Assembly: GCA_945875845.1 (NCBI GenBank)
Contig: CAMCMB010000009.1
Span: 62,001-126,000, forward strand
Reading direction: 5' to 3'
Origin: Pirellula staleyi DSM 6068
GTDB taxonomy: Bacteria > Planctomycetota > Planctomycetia > Pirellulales > Pirellulaceae
DNA: 64,000 bases
Positions 17,564 to 31,111 of the stretch are shown piece by piece (the first letter of the stretch is position 1; every line of letters begins with the position of its first letter). The position numbers and the translations under genes were made by a program. The notes beneath the pieces are model-generated. The model was not told the origin of the DNA, searched no databases, and was given only the letters and a program-made list of their open reading frames with translations.

Positions 17564-18433
17564 TCAGAGCTGCTTGCGGATAGTTTTCAATTCATGGCGA
17601 CGCTTCGCGGTGGTCTTGGGATAGGCCATTTCAAGTTCGTTGAACGTATCGAGAAGAACCTGTGAAATAATCAGCCAAGCATTCTTCTTGTTATCGGCGG
17701 GGATGACATACCAGGGAGCCGTTGCGGTGCTGGTTGCGCTGAGACAGTCTTCATAGGCCTGCATGTAGATCGGCCAGCATTTCCTCTCGCGAATGTCCGC
17801 AAAGCTGAATTTCCAGTTTTTCTCCGGCTCGTCAATTCGATCGAGGAATCGCTCTCGTTGTTCGTCTTTCGACAAGTGGAGAAAGAACTTGATGCTCCGA
17901 GTGCCGTTGCGGTATAGATGCTCCTCAAAGTCCACGATGGAACGATACCGGTCTATCCAGATAGTCTTCCCGTCCGGTAACTCATCCGGAAGCCTTTGGC
18001 TTTCGAGAATCTCTGGATGCACACGGACAATGAGCACTTCCTCATAATAGGAACGATTGAAGATGCCGATTCGCCCTCGTTCCGGCAGATGTCGTGTCGT
18101 GCGCCACAGAAAATCATGTTCCAACTCCTGTGAACGTGGCTGTTGAAAGCTAAAAACCTGGCAGCCTTGCGGATTGACGCCGGACATGACGTGGCGGATG
18201 GCACCATCCTTGCCGGCGGAGTCCATGCCCTGGAAAATCAGCAGCAATGCATAGCGATTGGACGCGTAGTGCAGGCGCTGCAACGAACTCAACTCGTCAA
18301 CTTGTTCTTCCAAAAGCTTGTGGTACTGCTTCTTTGACTTGTAAAACGGCTTCACTCGCGTCGGCCACTCCTTCAGTTTCACGTTTTCTCCGGGTGGCAC
18401 TTGGAACTGCTCAATATTGACGTCGGTTTTCAT
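17564..18433 (-). CDS. ppk2: Polyphosphate kinase 2 family protein
   Basis: 289 residues from ATG 18433; AAGGA lies at good distance from this ATG, whereas the ATG six bases upstream is too close to it. The PPK2 fold is shown by the Walker A motif [25 protein letters not shown], a conserved FLWR segment, [19 protein letters not shown], and [18 protein letters not shown] followed by [11 protein letters not shown], the lid region. The family phosphorylates nucleoside mono- or diphosphates using polyphosphate in the cytoplasm. The length is that of single-domain enzymes. It fits an island for energy-limited survival next to a ribosome hibernation factor. Confidence 0.92.
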   Translation of the reverse strand: MKTDVNIEQFQVPPGENVKLKEWPTRVKPFYKSKKQYHKLLEEQVDELSSLQRLHYASNRYALLLIFQGMDSAGKDGAIRHVMSGVNPQGCQVFSFQQPRSQELEHDFLWRTTRHLPERGRIGIFNRSYYEEVLIVRVHPEILESQRLPDELPDGKTIWIDRYRSIVDFEEHLYRNGTRSIKFFLHLSKDEQRERFLDRIDEPEKNWKFSFADIRERKCWPIYMQAYEDCLSATSTATAPWYVIPADNKKNAWLIISQVLLDTFNELEMAYPKTTAKRRHELKTIRKQL

Positions 18434-18714
18434 GCTCATGTCCTTTCCATCGCGGCGGAGTTCCACAAAGCGATTGCACGCCGATCGGCGCGATCGTGCT
18501 CATAAAAGAGAGTTCTGAGCGATGCCGTGTCGAGCATCAAATGCTGCGACAATCGATCACCCATTAAATCAAGGATCCCATGTGGGTCGCACTAGCTGGG
18601 GCCTGGCATCGGCGATGGTCCGAGAAGCACTTTCCAGGAGGCGGTTTAGATTAGAGTGTTTCATTTGATGATTCGCCATTGATAGATTTCAAACTTCCTA
18701 AGGGCTTTGCTTGG

Positions 18715-19065
18715 TTACGACGGATCCCCGGCGTAAGACATTCGACCTTTTGGATCATCCAATCGCCCCAAGGTATGCTTGAGGGTTTTCTCAAGTTTTT
18801 CAGCGGCACCATCGAGGGCCTGCTCCAGACTTGATCCCTCAGCGCTCACAGTGATTGGCTGCAGGCCTGCAAGACGCGCTTCCATTACGCACCGTTTGTC
18901 GCTGTCGCCGGACTTCTGACTACCGTTCTCGTCGGTCAAGTGAACTTCCACACGCGTGATTCGGTCGCCAAACCGGCCCAACGTTCCTTCAACAACGTCT
19001 TCGACCTGACGGGTGAGTTCCGCGCTTCCCGCTATGTGATTGTCTGTGTTGACTTGTATTTGCAT
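18715..19065 (-). CDS. hpf: Ribosome hibernation promoting factor (HPF/RaiA family)
   Basis: 116 residues from ATG 19065, preceded by AAGGAG at a good distance. It shows the short HPF fold: MQIQVNTDNHI at the start, LGRFGDRITRVEVHLTDENG, KRCVMEARLAGLQPITVSAEG, and the helix SLEQALDGAAEKLEKTLKHTLGRL. HPF binds the 30S decoding region and stabilises inactive ribosomes. There is no long C-terminal dimerisation domain. Two truncated copies of this gene's 3' half are found at 27,528 and 34,885 (see those entries), which makes this the intact member of a repeatedly duplicated module. Confidence 0.9.
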   Translation of the reverse strand: MQIQVNTDNHIAGSAELTRQVEDVVEGTLGRFGDRITRVEVHLTDENGSQKSGDSDKRCVMEARLAGLQPITVSAEGSSLEQALDGAAEKLEKTLKHTLGRLDDPKGRMSYAGDPS

Positions 19066-19431
19066 CGTTGAATAGCTCCTTAAAGGGACTAATGTCTGCG
19101 GATTTGGCAACGCGAGTCTTGCCTAAGGGCCGCAACACGAAGTCTCAAATGTTCCGAATTCCGCGACATGTGAACCCGCCGAAGACTCATCTAGGCATTT
19201 GCCGTACCGTACCCGAGTGTACAACCGGCATATTTCCGGTCAAACCTTCACCCGATAGTGAACGGGTGGCTTCAGTCGCGATGACAACTAGGCTCGCTTA
19301 AAATTCTGTAGCCTCACGCAAATGGCCCGAGAAATGCGGTGTTGGTAAGGACAAGAACGGTTCTGGCTGCCGAGTTTGGTATGGGTGGTTTGGGCCGTCG
19401 AACTGATCGGGCGGACTCCAAAGCCCAGAAA
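19066..19431. other. Gene-free stretch upstream of hpf
   Basis: 366 bases between the hpf start and the copper ATPase stop. No reading frame with protein character, no repeat and no RNA gene recognised. The promoter for hpf should lie in its left part. Confidence 0.4.
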
Positions 19432-21783
<2,352 letters not shown>

Positions 21784-21878
21784 GGCTTTATTGATAAATT
21801 TATTGCGGATTTCAATTCCAGTTATGCACTACTGACATGTTCTCGCCGAGCTTGTAGTCCTCCTTCCCTCACCTGTGA

Positions 21879-23273
<1,395 letters not shown>

Positions 23274-23459
23274 TTAATGCAAACACCTGGGTAGTACTTG
23301 TGGCGAGCTCGTATAACTTGCCATCTCTCTTTCTCGGTTCCCAAAGGCAAAGGTGAGCCGGCCCGAATGTCCGCTTGTTTGGCGATTTCCGAGATATGGT
23401 TGTGCTGCAAGCGTGGGGGAGACTAAATCTGGTTGCACCTCTGGCCATTTTCAAATCCA

Positions 23460-25196
23460 TCAGTTGGGGTTCCCGTCGTTATGCCAAACTTCCTTGGCCT
23501 CGCTTGCTGTCCGCAAATTGCGTGTCGAAGGCACCCGACTTTTGCCCGGCTCTGCCACTGCTAAAGCCTTGTCGACCATGGTCTGCGCTTCCTCCAGGAT
23601 GCATTGCAAATGATCCGATCCCCGGAAGCTCTCCGCATAAATCTTGTAGATGTTCTCGGTCCCTGACGGGCGAGCCGCGAACCAACCGTTTTCGGCGATG
23701 ACCTTTATGCCGCCGATGGGGGAACTGTTGCCCGGTGCCTGCGTGAGGACATTCACGATCTTTTCGCCCGCCAGTTCGGTGAGGATGACTTTCTTGGGCG
23801 AGAGCTTCGCCAACTGAGCCTTTTGCTCCGGGGTGGCGGGCGCCTCAACACGGTCGTAAACAGGCCCACCGAATTCCCGCGTGAGTTCTTGATAGAGCTC
23901 GCCAGGATCGCGCCCCATCCTGGCCGTAATCTCCGCCGCGAGTATAGCCGGGATGATTCCGTCTTTGTCCGTCGTCCAGACACTTCCGTCCAGTCGCAGA
24001 AAAGACGCTCCCGCGCTTTCTTCTCCGCCAAAGGCAAGCGAGCCGTTGAGCAAACCAGGAACGAACCACTTGAATCCTACGGGCACCTCGTAGAGCTTCC
24101 GCCCTAGCTTCGCAGCGACGCGATCAATCATCTGGCTGCTCACCACTGTCTTTCCGATCGCCGCATCTTTGTTCCATTTTGGCCGGTTCTGGAAGAGATA
24201 GAAAATGGCGACGGACAGATAGTGATTGGGCGGCAGTAGGCCCGCACTTGGGGTCACGATTCCGTGACGGTCATGGTCGGTATCGCAGGCGAAGGCGACG
24301 TCGAACTTGTCCTTCAGGCCTATCAACCTCTGCATTGCATAAGGTGACGAGGGGTCCATGCGAATCTGGCCGTCCCAATCAACGGACATGAAACCAAAGG
24401 TCGGGTCGACGGCGTTGTTTACCACTGAGAGGTTCAGTCCGTAGCGTTCGGCAATCCGCTCCCAGTAATGAATACCCGCGCCGCCGAGCGGATCGACCCC
24501 CAAGCTGATCTTGGCGCCGCGTATGACATCCATGTCGATTACATTGACAAGGTCGCTCGTGTAGGCATCTAGGTAGTCGTGCCGATGGGTTGTGGAAGCC
24601 CGCAGCGCCTTCTTGTAAGAAATCCTGTAGAGGCCTCGCAGTCTATTTTCGAGAATCTCGTTGGCGTTCGCCTCAATCCAGTCCGTGACGGCAGGCTCCG
24701 CCGGCCCACCGTGGGGTGGATTGTATTTATAGCCGCCGTCATGCGGCGGATTGTGAGAAGGCGTGATCAAGATGCCATCGGCAAATCCAGTTTTCCGCCC
24801 GCGGTTATGCGTCAGAATCGCGTGCGAGACGGCAGGTGTCGGGGTGTACTCGTCATCCTTTGCGAGCATGACGTCCACGCCGTTGGCTGCCAGCACTTCC
24901 AGCGCGCTGGCAACCGCCGGCACCGATAGTGCATGCGTATCCATGCCGAGGAACAACGGCCCATCGATCTTGTTCTGCTTTCGGTACAGACAAACGGCTT
25001 GACTGATTGCCAGGATATGCCACTCGTTGAAAGCCTTGTCGAACGCCGAACCGCGATGCCCGGAGGTGCCGAAGGCGACTCGCTGCGCTGGTACCTTAGG
25101 GTCAGGCGTCCCGACATAGTAGGCCGTGACTAGTCTGGGAACGTTCACCAGCATTTCTGGTTCAGCAGGCTTGCCCGCCAAAGGACTTGTCTTCAT
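23460..25196 (-). CDS. pgm: Phosphoglucomutase, alpha-D-glucose phosphate-specific
   Basis: 578 residues from ATG 25196. Motifs of the alpha-D-phosphohexomutase family: [22 protein letters not shown], the active-site loop [22 protein letters not shown] with the phospho-Ser, the metal-binding [13 protein letters not shown], the sugar-binding [12 protein letters not shown], and the phosphate-binding [12 protein letters not shown]. It interconverts glucose-1-phosphate and glucose-6-phosphate in the cytoplasm, feeding glycogen or glycolysis. It is full length. Its start overlaps the stop of the upstream pgi remnant by four bases (ATGA), showing that the two were once an operon. Confidence 0.95.
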   Translation of the reverse strand: MKTSPLAGKPAEPEMLVNVPRLVTAYYVGTPDPKVPAQRVAFGTSGHRGSAFDKAFNEWHILAISQAVCLYRKQNKIDGPLFLGMDTHALSVPAVASALEVLAANGVDVMLAKDDEYTPTPAVSHAILTHNRGRKTGFADGILITPSHNPPHDGGYKYNPPHGGPAEPAVTDWIEANANEILENRLRGLYRISYKKALRASTTHRHDYLDAYTSDLVNVIDMDVIRGAKISLGVDPLGGAGIHYWERIAERYGLNLSVVNNAVDPTFGFMSVDWDGQIRMDPSSPYAMQRLIGLKDKFDVAFACDTDHDRHGIVTPSAGLLPPNHYLSVAIFYLFQNRPKWNKDAAIGKTVVSSQMIDRVAAKLGRKLYEVPVGFKWFVPGLLNGSLAFGGEESAGASFLRLDGSVWTTDKDGIIPAILAAEITARMGRDPGELYQELTREFGGPVYDRVEAPATPEQKAQLAKLSPKKVILTELAGEKIVNVLTQAPGNSSPIGGIKVIAENGWFAARPSGTENIYKIYAESFRGSDHLQCILEEAQTMVDKALAVAEPGKSRVPSTRNLRTASEAKEVWHNDGNPN

Positions 25197-25417
25197 GGCA
25201 AGTCCCTGTTTTGGCGTGACGTTGTTGCTTTAAGTTTCCGATAACGCCGGATCATAGTGTTTGTTGAGCTATCGTGCTGAAGTTGAGGCTCGGTCTGGCT
25301 CTCCAGTTCGGGTGTGATGCGCTGCGCCAGCACTTTCCCCAATTCGACTCCCCACTGGTCAAACGAGTCGATGCAATTGAACCAGTTCTTTGTGGTAGGA
25401 CTGACAAACTTTGTCAC
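25193..25417 (-). pseudogene. pgi: Glucose-6-phosphate isomerase, C-terminal remnant
   Basis: Only the last 60 or so residues remain: [21 protein letters not shown] with the conserved [10 protein letters not shown] block, and [16 protein letters not shown], the usual C-terminal end of Pgi with HDSSTN. A full enzyme has about 550 residues, so nearly 90 percent including most of the active site is missing. The break is near 25,385-25,410, where a different coding stretch on the same strand but another frame begins. The stop overlaps the pgm start. Confidence 0.85.
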
Positions 25418-25817
25418 ATTGCATCGTCTGTGCGTCGCTCATTTCGCACACCCTATACTCATCTTGGACGGGAACGATCACCATGGTCCAGACAATCGTC
25501 TCGTCAGCATCTGTTTTGCCATCGCTGTTGGTGTCCGCCGCTGGGCTCTTGCTGCTATCGGCTGTTTTGCTGCTATCGGCTTTTTTGCCTGTCGATTCCT
25601 TTGCGGCTTCCTTGCTCGGTTGCGTATTGGCAGTCGACGCATCTCCTTTTCGTTGCGCAGTCTGCTTTGCCTTCTTGTCAGCATTCGTTGAGTTTGCTAA
25701 CGTCTTAGATGCTGCAGTTCGCTCTTTCTCTTGACGCTTGGCTTCAACCTTTTGCTGCTGTTGCGGTTCCAGAATGTCATCCATCGCCGCAACCATTTCG
25801 GCTTCCAAACCGACCAT
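25359..25817 (-). CDS. Remnant of an Ala/Lys/Ser-rich protein with an EF-hand-like loop
   Basis: About 152 residues in an open frame that lacks a convincing start; protein-like sequence continues upstream ([20 protein letters not shown]) until a stop at 25,861, so the N-terminus has been lost. It holds a helical segment ([25 protein letters not shown]), a low-complexity Ala/Ser/Thr/Lys stretch, and [12 protein letters not shown], a 12-residue loop that fits the calcium-binding EF-hand pattern. The last 20 residues run out of frame into the pgi remnant. Likely a 5'- and 3'-truncated fragment joined to pgi by deletion. Confidence 0.4.
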   Translation of the reverse strand: MVGLEAEMVAAMDDILEPQQQQKVEAKRQEKERTAASKTLANSTNADKKAKQTAQRKGDASTANTQPSKEAAKESTGKKADSSKTADSSKSPAADTNSDGKTDADETIVWTMVIVPVQDEYRVCEMSDAQTMQCDKVCQSYHKELVQLHRLV

Positions 25818-25966
25818 CTTCACGTGAGCATCTGCAAACTTCGCCCACGTTTTTGAATTCTAGTTACGAGATACATTGCTCATTCGACAACGCGGTGCTA
25901 ACGTTCCAGTGCCGCGAAACGAGTATGCTTGGATCGTAACCGGCCATGTCGTTGTGATTCATGAGA

Positions 25967-27082
25967 TTAGTATCTGTAGATGGCGGCGATAAGATCGGTA
26001 TCGAGCACATCATCCGTCACCGCTACAATTTCACCACCGTTTTGAATTGTACGAATCACCGCGGAATTCACGAGCTGGCATACATCGACCTCTGGTTGCT
26101 GTCCTTCCGTTGCGAGCCTTGTATTGACCAGCAAGGTTTGAATGCGTCCCGTGGTTGCTACCTCGACAATTTCAACAAGATCACGACTCGCACGGTGGTC
26201 CGCCAAGGCGGTCCCTAATCGTTCAGTTAGTTGTTGATGAGCGTCTGCGGAGTCCTTTCCATTGACTACGGACAAGATTCGATTCGTCAATTCTTGTGAG
26301 CTGAGTCCATCTGGACTAGCCGCGACTGTTTGGCTCGCTTTAACTTTAGTCACCGACTTGAATTCACCTAAAACTTCATCGGTGCCGACGAGGATCAGAC
26401 TCAATGGTGGCTGTTCATGCAAGCTGTTCATTCGTTTGCCCACTTCAGACAAGAAGCGTCGTCTGTCCGATTGGATCATCTGTTCGCCTTCGCCCTGGCC
26501 ATGGAACATCGTGCCGCCATCGCTGTGGCTTTGCGTACGAACCTGCAATTGCTCTTCGGCGTCTGGTGGTAGGACCACGTCGCTTAGAGCAACAGGAAAT
26601 TGGGCATTCTTCTCGGGCTCAACTTCACTCCTGGTTGCGGTGTACAACTTCGCTTCTTCCCAGGTCAAAGCCAGGACGCGGTAGTTTTTCTTGCCAGCTG
26701 CATCCAAGGCGACGGGCGTCAGATAGAAATGCTCCGAGACGGTAGCATGCTCTGCAGGAGCGTCGTGGAGCTCAACCGCCGTGACTTGACCATGGGCCAT
26801 AAAGATTGCCACTCCAGCACTTTGATGTTGCCAAAAATGGTCATCGAGCGTGAGGTCGAAAAGGAGCTGAACGCGAGTTTCCGCCTGCGTCTCAGATTCA
26901 CCCTGAACTTCGAGCTCTCGCACGACCCGCGACAGCAAGTTTTTGAAGCGAATTGCGTTCTGCTTGACTTGACGCCCCTCTTTGTAGGTTGGCATGATAA
27001 TGCTAATAGACTTTTCGCCTTGCTGTTCCACCAGTTCAGCGATTTTCGATGCGGCATGTGAAGTAGCTTGCAGTGTGGACAT
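25967..27082 (-). CDS. baeRF family protein (bacterial archaeo-eukaryotic release-factor-like)
   Basis: 371 residues from ATG 27082. Features seen: KSISIIMPTYKEGRQVKQNAIRFKNLL at the N-terminus, LFDLTLDDHFWQHQSAGVAIFM, DAAGKKNYRVLALTWEEAKLYT, the central FHGQGEGEQM region, SLILVGTDEVLGEFKSVTK and the C-terminal TGRIQTLLVNTRLATEG with VAVTDDVLDTDLIAAIYRY. This matches bacterial proteins with the eRF1 domain-2/3-like fold (baeRF, sometimes called host attachment proteins). They have been proposed to act on stalled ribosomes; no experimental role can be read here. A 32-codon copy of its 5' end is found at 34,271. Complete by length. Confidence 0.8.
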   Translation of the reverse strand: MSTLQATSHAASKIAELVEQQGEKSISIIMPTYKEGRQVKQNAIRFKNLLSRVVRELEVQGESETQAETRVQLLFDLTLDDHFWQHQSAGVAIFMAHGQVTAVELHDAPAEHATVSEHFYLTPVALDAAGKKNYRVLALTWEEAKLYTATRSEVEPEKNAQFPVALSDVVLPPDAEEQLQVRTQSHSDGGTMFHGQGEGEQMIQSDRRRFLSEVGKRMNSLHEQPPLSLILVGTDEVLGEFKSVTKVKASQTVAASPDGLSSQELTNRILSVVNGKDSADAHQQLTERLGTALADHRASRDLVEIVEVATTGRIQTLLVNTRLATEGQQPEVDVCQLVNSAVIRTIQNGGEIVAVTDDVLDTDLIAAIYRY

Positions 27083-27409
27083 AGTGACCTATTTATCGTT
27101 CGATTTAAGCAATACAACGTTGGCTGGAAGATAGGGGAAGTGCAAACGGCGTACCGCCGCGCTGGCAATGAAATCGCGTGTTCAGTTCCTTGCTTGTGTT
27201 GTCCCTTGCTGCGCGGCGGGCTTGTTTTACCTGGCTATTGCGCCGAGTACGTTGCTCGATGACCGTCCATACAGCGCTGCTAGAATTCCTTAATGGGTTT
27301 GGTTTGCAAGATTTCGATTTTTTCGGCGATTGCAACATACTTTGGCACAGCAATCGCTCTCGAGTTCATTGCTAAAGGCCAGATTGGTCTGGCCTCTCAC
27401 ACACATCTT

Positions 27410-27527
27410 GGGATTCGTTATTATCGCTGGAACGGCGGCATCCATTGCAAAAATACTCTTTTTTGTTTTCTTCGTTCTTTTCGTGATCACTTTGTTTTCT
27501 GGCCGACGTGGCTCGACAGCCACCTAG
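27410..27527 (+). pseudogene. DUF1328 membrane protein, 5'-deleted copy
   Basis: The remaining codons read [37 protein letters not shown], nearly the same as the intact 56-residue protein at 34,714, but the start codon, ribosome-binding site and first membrane-helix codons are deleted. The stop TAG is kept and is followed in frame by the hpf remnant. Confidence 0.85.
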
Positions 27528-27683
27528 GTCCGACTTGCAGGCATGCAGCGGATCGTGGTGAACGTAACAGGATCTGGTCTCGAACAAGTACTCGATGGCT
27601 CTGCTGACAAACTTGCGAAAAACTCTCATGCGTACTCTGTGACGATTGGACGATCCGAAAGATCACACGTCTTACGCCGGGGT
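27528..27683 (+). pseudogene. hpf 3' remnant, copy A
   Basis: Directly after the DUF1328 stop, in the same frame, come VRLAGMQRIVVNVTGSGLEQ and VLDGSADKLAKN, matching RLAGLQPITVSAEGSSLEQ and the following helix of the intact HPF at 18,715. The frame then shifts by one base and carries a stop (KTLMRTL then stop then RLDDPK), so the piece is dead. The same joint with DUF1328 occurs in copy B. Confidence 0.8.
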
Positions 27684-27743
27684 CAGGCGTAACCAAGCCG
27701 AGCGTCCAGTAAGCTCTACATCTATATAATGGAGAAGCGACAA

Positions 27744-27845
27744 ATGGAAAACTCTAATCAATACCACCTGCCGGGCAGTGCGGAAGCTGATGGCCCAAAG
27801 GCCGTCTCGCAAGGTGGTTATCACGGCCGAGGCGTACCCGGATAG
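27744..27845 (+). CDS. Possible small peptide (33 residues)
   Basis: ATG 27744 follows GGAGAAG at seven bases. The frame reads MENSNQYHLPGSAEADGPK and ends GGYHGRGVPG before TAG. It has no recognised relative. It sits between the duplicated module and a gene-poor stretch and could equally be chance or a remnant. Confidence 0.2.
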   Translation: MENSNQYHLPGSAEADGPKAVSQGGYHGRGVPG

Positions 27846-28330
27846 GAAGGCTCGATGTGCAATCACATGCGTGTCCTGAAAGTGGGTGACAGAAGCCAAC
27901 GGATCTACAATTCTCAGCCTACACTTTGGACGACTCAGTCGAGTTCGACAATATCGCGCTGCGCTTGAAATTGACCGACGACGAGAAGAAGGCGCAGGTT
28001 GCATTTCTGCGCTGTCTTTGATCAATTCGTTTCCGTCAAACCATTCCGAAACGTTGTACCAAGCATCGTTTTCGACGCGGCCGCCGATGCCTTCTGGTTC
28101 AAAAACGCGCACGTGGACCGCCAAGTGCGCAAACGCCAAGAACGAAGAGGTTGCTAGTGCGGCACAAGTAATTTTTTCAGGATCATTTTCCATACATTCG
28201 GAGTCCGCGAGGATCGTGAGCGGCATGAATAGTGCTCATAAATAGTGCTTGTGAATGGAGAATGCACTTGGTCGACCCACGACGAAGTTTTTACTTATCT
28301 CCACCTTCAATATTAGCGAAATACAAAACC
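27846..28330. other. Gene-poor stretch, probable remnants only
   Basis: About 485 bases. One plus-strand frame around 27,915-28,020 gives an acidic protein-like segment (AYTLDDSVEFDNIALRLKLT) without a start, suggesting a decayed gene; no complete gene, RNA or repeat is recognised. Confidence 0.3.
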
Positions 28331-28774
28331 ATGCAATTGCTCACCGCACCATGCCCGTACTGTGGCAACGATGTCGAGACCACAATCGATCACACGGCAG
28401 AGACGATCGTTTGTCCTCAATGTGATAAGCCATTCGAAATGGCCATTCCGGTTGCGACTGTTCAATCGGTACGGGAGGTTTCGGATTCCGACAATTCGCA
28501 TCAGTTGGCGGAGGTGCGTGAGGAACGCAACATTTTTGTAGTCCACCCCGTCGTCTTCCGCGCCCGACCGATTCGTACCATCATTGGCCTCACGATCTTG
28601 ATCGCTTCCGTCTACGGATTGTGGATCGCCTTGGCAGATGGTTGGAACGACAGTGCAACACTGTTGGTCACAGATAAAATCAGCCAGATCAATTGGTTGT
28701 TCTGGCTATCGGTGGCCGGGCTGGTCGCAGTCGTTGTTACGGTTGCCTCTTGTAACTTCGCCATGTGGTGGTGA
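28331..28774 (+). CDS. Zinc-ribbon membrane protein, probably truncated PH-like protein
   Basis: 147 residues from ATG 28331. The N-terminus has a zinc ribbon (CPYCGNDVETTIDHTAETIVCPQCDKPF), then an acidic linker, then IFVVHPVVFRARPIRT and two membrane helices (IIGLTILIASVYGLWIAL; WLFWLSVAGLVAVVVTVASC). The VVHPVVFRARP-helix-helix layout is that of bacterial PH (bPH2-type) membrane proteins, which continue with a soluble beta domain; here the frame stops right after the second helix and collides with the end of the convergent oxidoreductase. The missing domain suggests deletion at about 28,780. Function unknown. Confidence 0.55.
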   Translation: MQLLTAPCPYCGNDVETTIDHTAETIVCPQCDKPFEMAIPVATVQSVREVSDSDNSHQLAEVREERNIFVVHPVVFRARPIRTIIGLTILIASVYGLWIALADGWNDSATLLVTDKISQINWLFWLSVAGLVAVVVTVASCNFAMWW

Positions 28775-28795
28775 GCTGCATGTCGCTCAATCGTA

Positions 28796-29821
28796 CTACG
28801 AGATTCGTACGAGTGACTTTCCAAGGTTGTCTCCATTGAACAGACCGATGAATGCTGCGGGAGCGTTTTCGAGTCCTTCCGTGATGGTTTCCTCCCAAAC
28901 CAGCTTGTTGCTGTGAATGAGTTCTGCAACATTGCGAACAAATTCATCGCGATCGGCCATGTGGTCACGGACAATGAAACCCTGCATCCGCAACCGCTTA
29001 CCGATCAGCTTGAAAAGGTTTCTTGGTGCAACCGGTGGATTTACGGCGTTGTAGGTAGAGATCATGCCGCAGCATACGATGCAACCGAAATCCTTCACGT
29101 GCTCGATTGCAGCTTCCAGGTGCTCGCCGCCTACGTTGTCAAAATAGACGTCGATGCCGTTCGGTGCGTATTTAGCGAGCTCGGCGGCGAGGTCGTTTGT
29201 TTCTTTATAATTGATGCAAGCGTCAATTCTGACTTTATCCAGTAGCCAGTCGATCTTCGATTGCTTGCCGGCACTGCCGATCACCTTGCAGTCTTTGGCT
29301 TTGGCGAGTTGAGAGACGATTGAACCGACTGCTCCCGAGGCAGCGGAAACGAACACGGTGCTACCCGGCTTCAGCTTTGCGATCTTGTTCAGCCCAACCC
29401 ACGCGGTCATCCCCGTCATGCCGAGTGCTCCCAGGTAGGCTTGCACAGGGGCAAGATTGGGGGCGATGATGGTGACGCCCTCGCCGGATGATTTCCAATA
29501 TTCTCGCCAGCCAAGATTGCCGAGCACCATGTCGCCTTCGTTGAAATCTGGGCTTCGGGATTCAACAACTTCGCCGATACAGCCACCTTCAAGTGGTTCG
29601 TCGATTTTGAATGGTGGTACATAGCTGTCGCTGTCCTTCATCCGGCCTCGCATGTACGGATCCACGGACATCCATTTGTTATTGACTAGAAATTCACCAT
29701 CCGCGATCGGCGTGATTTTCGCGGTGGACATTCTGAAATTTGAAGGCTTAGGAATGCCCTCTGGACGTGAGGCGAGAACGATTTGTTGCGACTTGGTCGC
29801 TTGGGATGCTCGGGTGGTCAT
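28796..29821 (-). CDS. NADP-dependent medium-chain oxidoreductase (CurA / leukotriene B4 dehydrogenase-like)
   Basis: 341 residues from ATG 29821; the frame extends upstream without protein character. It shows the zinc-independent MDR family pattern: IVLASRPEGIPKPSNFRM, GEFLVNNKWMSVDPYMRGRM, GMTGMTAWVGLNKI, the nucleotide-binding VFVSAASGAVGSIVSQLAKAKDC, and DVYFDNVGGEHLEAAIEHV. The family reduces the carbon-carbon double bond of enones, alkenals and curcumin-type compounds with NADPH. Together with the ene reductase upstream and an aldehyde dehydrogenase it forms a minus-strand set for handling reactive electrophiles. The length is normal. Confidence 0.9.
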   Translation of the reverse strand: MTTRASQATKSQQIVLASRPEGIPKPSNFRMSTAKITPIADGEFLVNNKWMSVDPYMRGRMKDSDSYVPPFKIDEPLEGGCIGEVVESRSPDFNEGDMVLGNLGWREYWKSSGEGVTIIAPNLAPVQAYLGALGMTGMTAWVGLNKIAKLKPGSTVFVSAASGAVGSIVSQLAKAKDCKVIGSAGKQSKIDWLLDKVRIDACINYKETNDLAAELAKYAPNGIDVYFDNVGGEHLEAAIEHVKDFGCIVCCGMISTYNAVNPPVAPRNLFKLIGKRLRMQGFIVRDHMADRDEFVRNVAELIHSNKLVWEETITEGLENAPAAFIGLFNGDNLGKSLVRIS

Positions 29822-29914
29822 TTGATTTTGCCGTGATTCTGGATACGGGGATAAATGGAGGGTGAAGCCGTTTTGATAAGAGGCCAAGCTTGCGACTGCG
29901 TAATCCGACTCTCA

Positions 29915-31045
29915 TTAGGTTGCGGATGTTTCACGACTAACTTCGCTTTCCTGGTAGGTCGGAAAATCGGTATAGCCTTCGGTGCCGGCTGAATACCAAA
30001 CACTCTGCGGGGCCAGTTCACTTAATTCCCAATCATTGGCGAAACGCTCCACCAAATCTGGATTGCTAATGAATGGTCTGCCGAACGCAACGAAGTCTGC
30101 GAGCCCATCGGAAATGGCGTGTTCCGCTTGATCGCGATCGTATCCACAGTTTGCCATCAACCGACCGCTGTAAACTTTGCGAATATCGGTCAGCGTAATC
30201 GGCTCACCGAGTTCATGAAAACCAAATGCCAACCCGTCTAAAACGTCGAGCCAAGCGAGCTTATATTCGCTAAGTTGTTCAGCAACATAAAGGAACGTCT
30301 CACGAAAGTCGGGCGATCCCATGTCGTTGAACACGCCATTGGGCGAGATGCGAACGCCGATTCGGGACGCTTCGAAAACAGTCTGGCAAGCGTCAATGAT
30401 TTCGCGAAGAAGCCGAAAGCGGTTTTCAAGACTCCCGCCATATTGATCCGTTCGGTGATTGGTCTTCGATTGAAGAAACTCATCCAACAGATAGCCGTTC
30501 GCGGAGTGAATTTCGATGCCATCGAATCCCGCTGACTTCGCACGCTCGGCCGCCGCGCGATAATCTTCAACAAGTCGAGGCATCTCTTCCGTTCGCAAGG
30601 CACGCGGAGTCTCGTGCGCTTTCTTCTCGCCTGATGGCGTATGAATCTTGTCACCTTCATGGCGGATCGCCGAGGGTGCGACGGGCGCCGCTCCTTCACG
30701 AAAGTCACTGTGAGAGGCTCGGCCGGTGTGCCAGAGTTGCAAGAAGAACGGTGTTTCGTCTTCTTCGTGCACCGCGTCGACAACTTGCTTCCATGCATTA
30801 CCCTGTTCTTCGGTCCATATGCCAGGAGCACCTACCCAGCCGATGGCCTCTTGGGAGATGAACGTGCCTTCGGTGATAATGATTCCCGCTGATGCACGTT
30901 GAGAATAGTAACGTCTCATCAATGAATTGGCCGTCATGGTTTCGCCCGCTCGGCCTCGAGTCATCGGCGACATCGCCACCCGATTCTTGGCGATCAGCCC
31001 GTCCCATTTAAATTCGGAAAGTAAATTGGGAGCGTATTGATTCAT
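29915..31045 (-). CDS. Old-yellow-enzyme family alkene reductase (NemA-like)
   Basis: 376 residues from ATG 31045. Seen: LLSEFKWDGLIAKNRVAMSPMTRGRA at the start, FLQLWHTGRASH, GFDGIEIHSANGYLLDEFLQSKTNHRTDQYGGSLENRFR, RISPNGVFNDMGSP, LVERFANDWEL. HSAN and the QYGGSLENR stretch are the FMN and substrate-binding marks of the family. These flavoenzymes reduce enones, nitro and nitrate esters and maleimides using NAD(P)H. Ninety-three bases separate it from the CurA-like gene downstream on the same strand; common transcription is likely. It appears complete. Confidence 0.93.
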   Translation of the reverse strand: MNQYAPNLLSEFKWDGLIAKNRVAMSPMTRGRAGETMTANSLMRRYYSQRASAGIIITEGTFISQEAIGWVGAPGIWTEEQGNAWKQVVDAVHEEDETPFFLQLWHTGRASHSDFREGAAPVAPSAIRHEGDKIHTPSGEKKAHETPRALRTEEMPRLVEDYRAAAERAKSAGFDGIEIHSANGYLLDEFLQSKTNHRTDQYGGSLENRFRLLREIIDACQTVFEASRIGVRISPNGVFNDMGSPDFRETFLYVAEQLSEYKLAWLDVLDGLAFGFHELGEPITLTDIRKVYSGRLMANCGYDRDQAEHAISDGLADFVAFGRPFISNPDLVERFANDWELSELAPQSVWYSAGTEGYTDFPTYQESEVSRETSAT

Positions 31046-31111
31046 TATTTTGTCTTTCAGTTGTGTTGACTCGGAAAAAATCTCTCGGCGGGTCGCTTGA
31101 TGCGACTAATG

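Larger units (their letters stand above)
27010..27690 (+). repeat. Duplicated module, copy A (baeRF 5' end, leader, DUF1328 remnant, hpf remnant)
   Basis: This stretch matches 34,289-35,034 (copy B) along almost its whole length: the first codons of the baeRF gene, the spacer with GCGCGGCGGGCTTGTTTT, the leader with TTGCTCGATG, GCGCTGCTAG, TTGCAAGATTTCGATT and TTTGGCACAGCAATCGC, the DUF1328 coding end and the following hpf 3' piece. Relative to copy B it has lost about 75 bases covering the ribosome-binding site, start codon and first 18 codons of the DUF1328 gene. The leader also occurs in inverted orientation at 55,455-55,640 (copy C). Confidence 0.85.

Noticed and set aside
27672-28226. 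184-codon minus-strand open frame
   Set aside because: No recognisable pattern, and it covers a stretch with competing fragments on the other strand; likely chance in a region of remnants.
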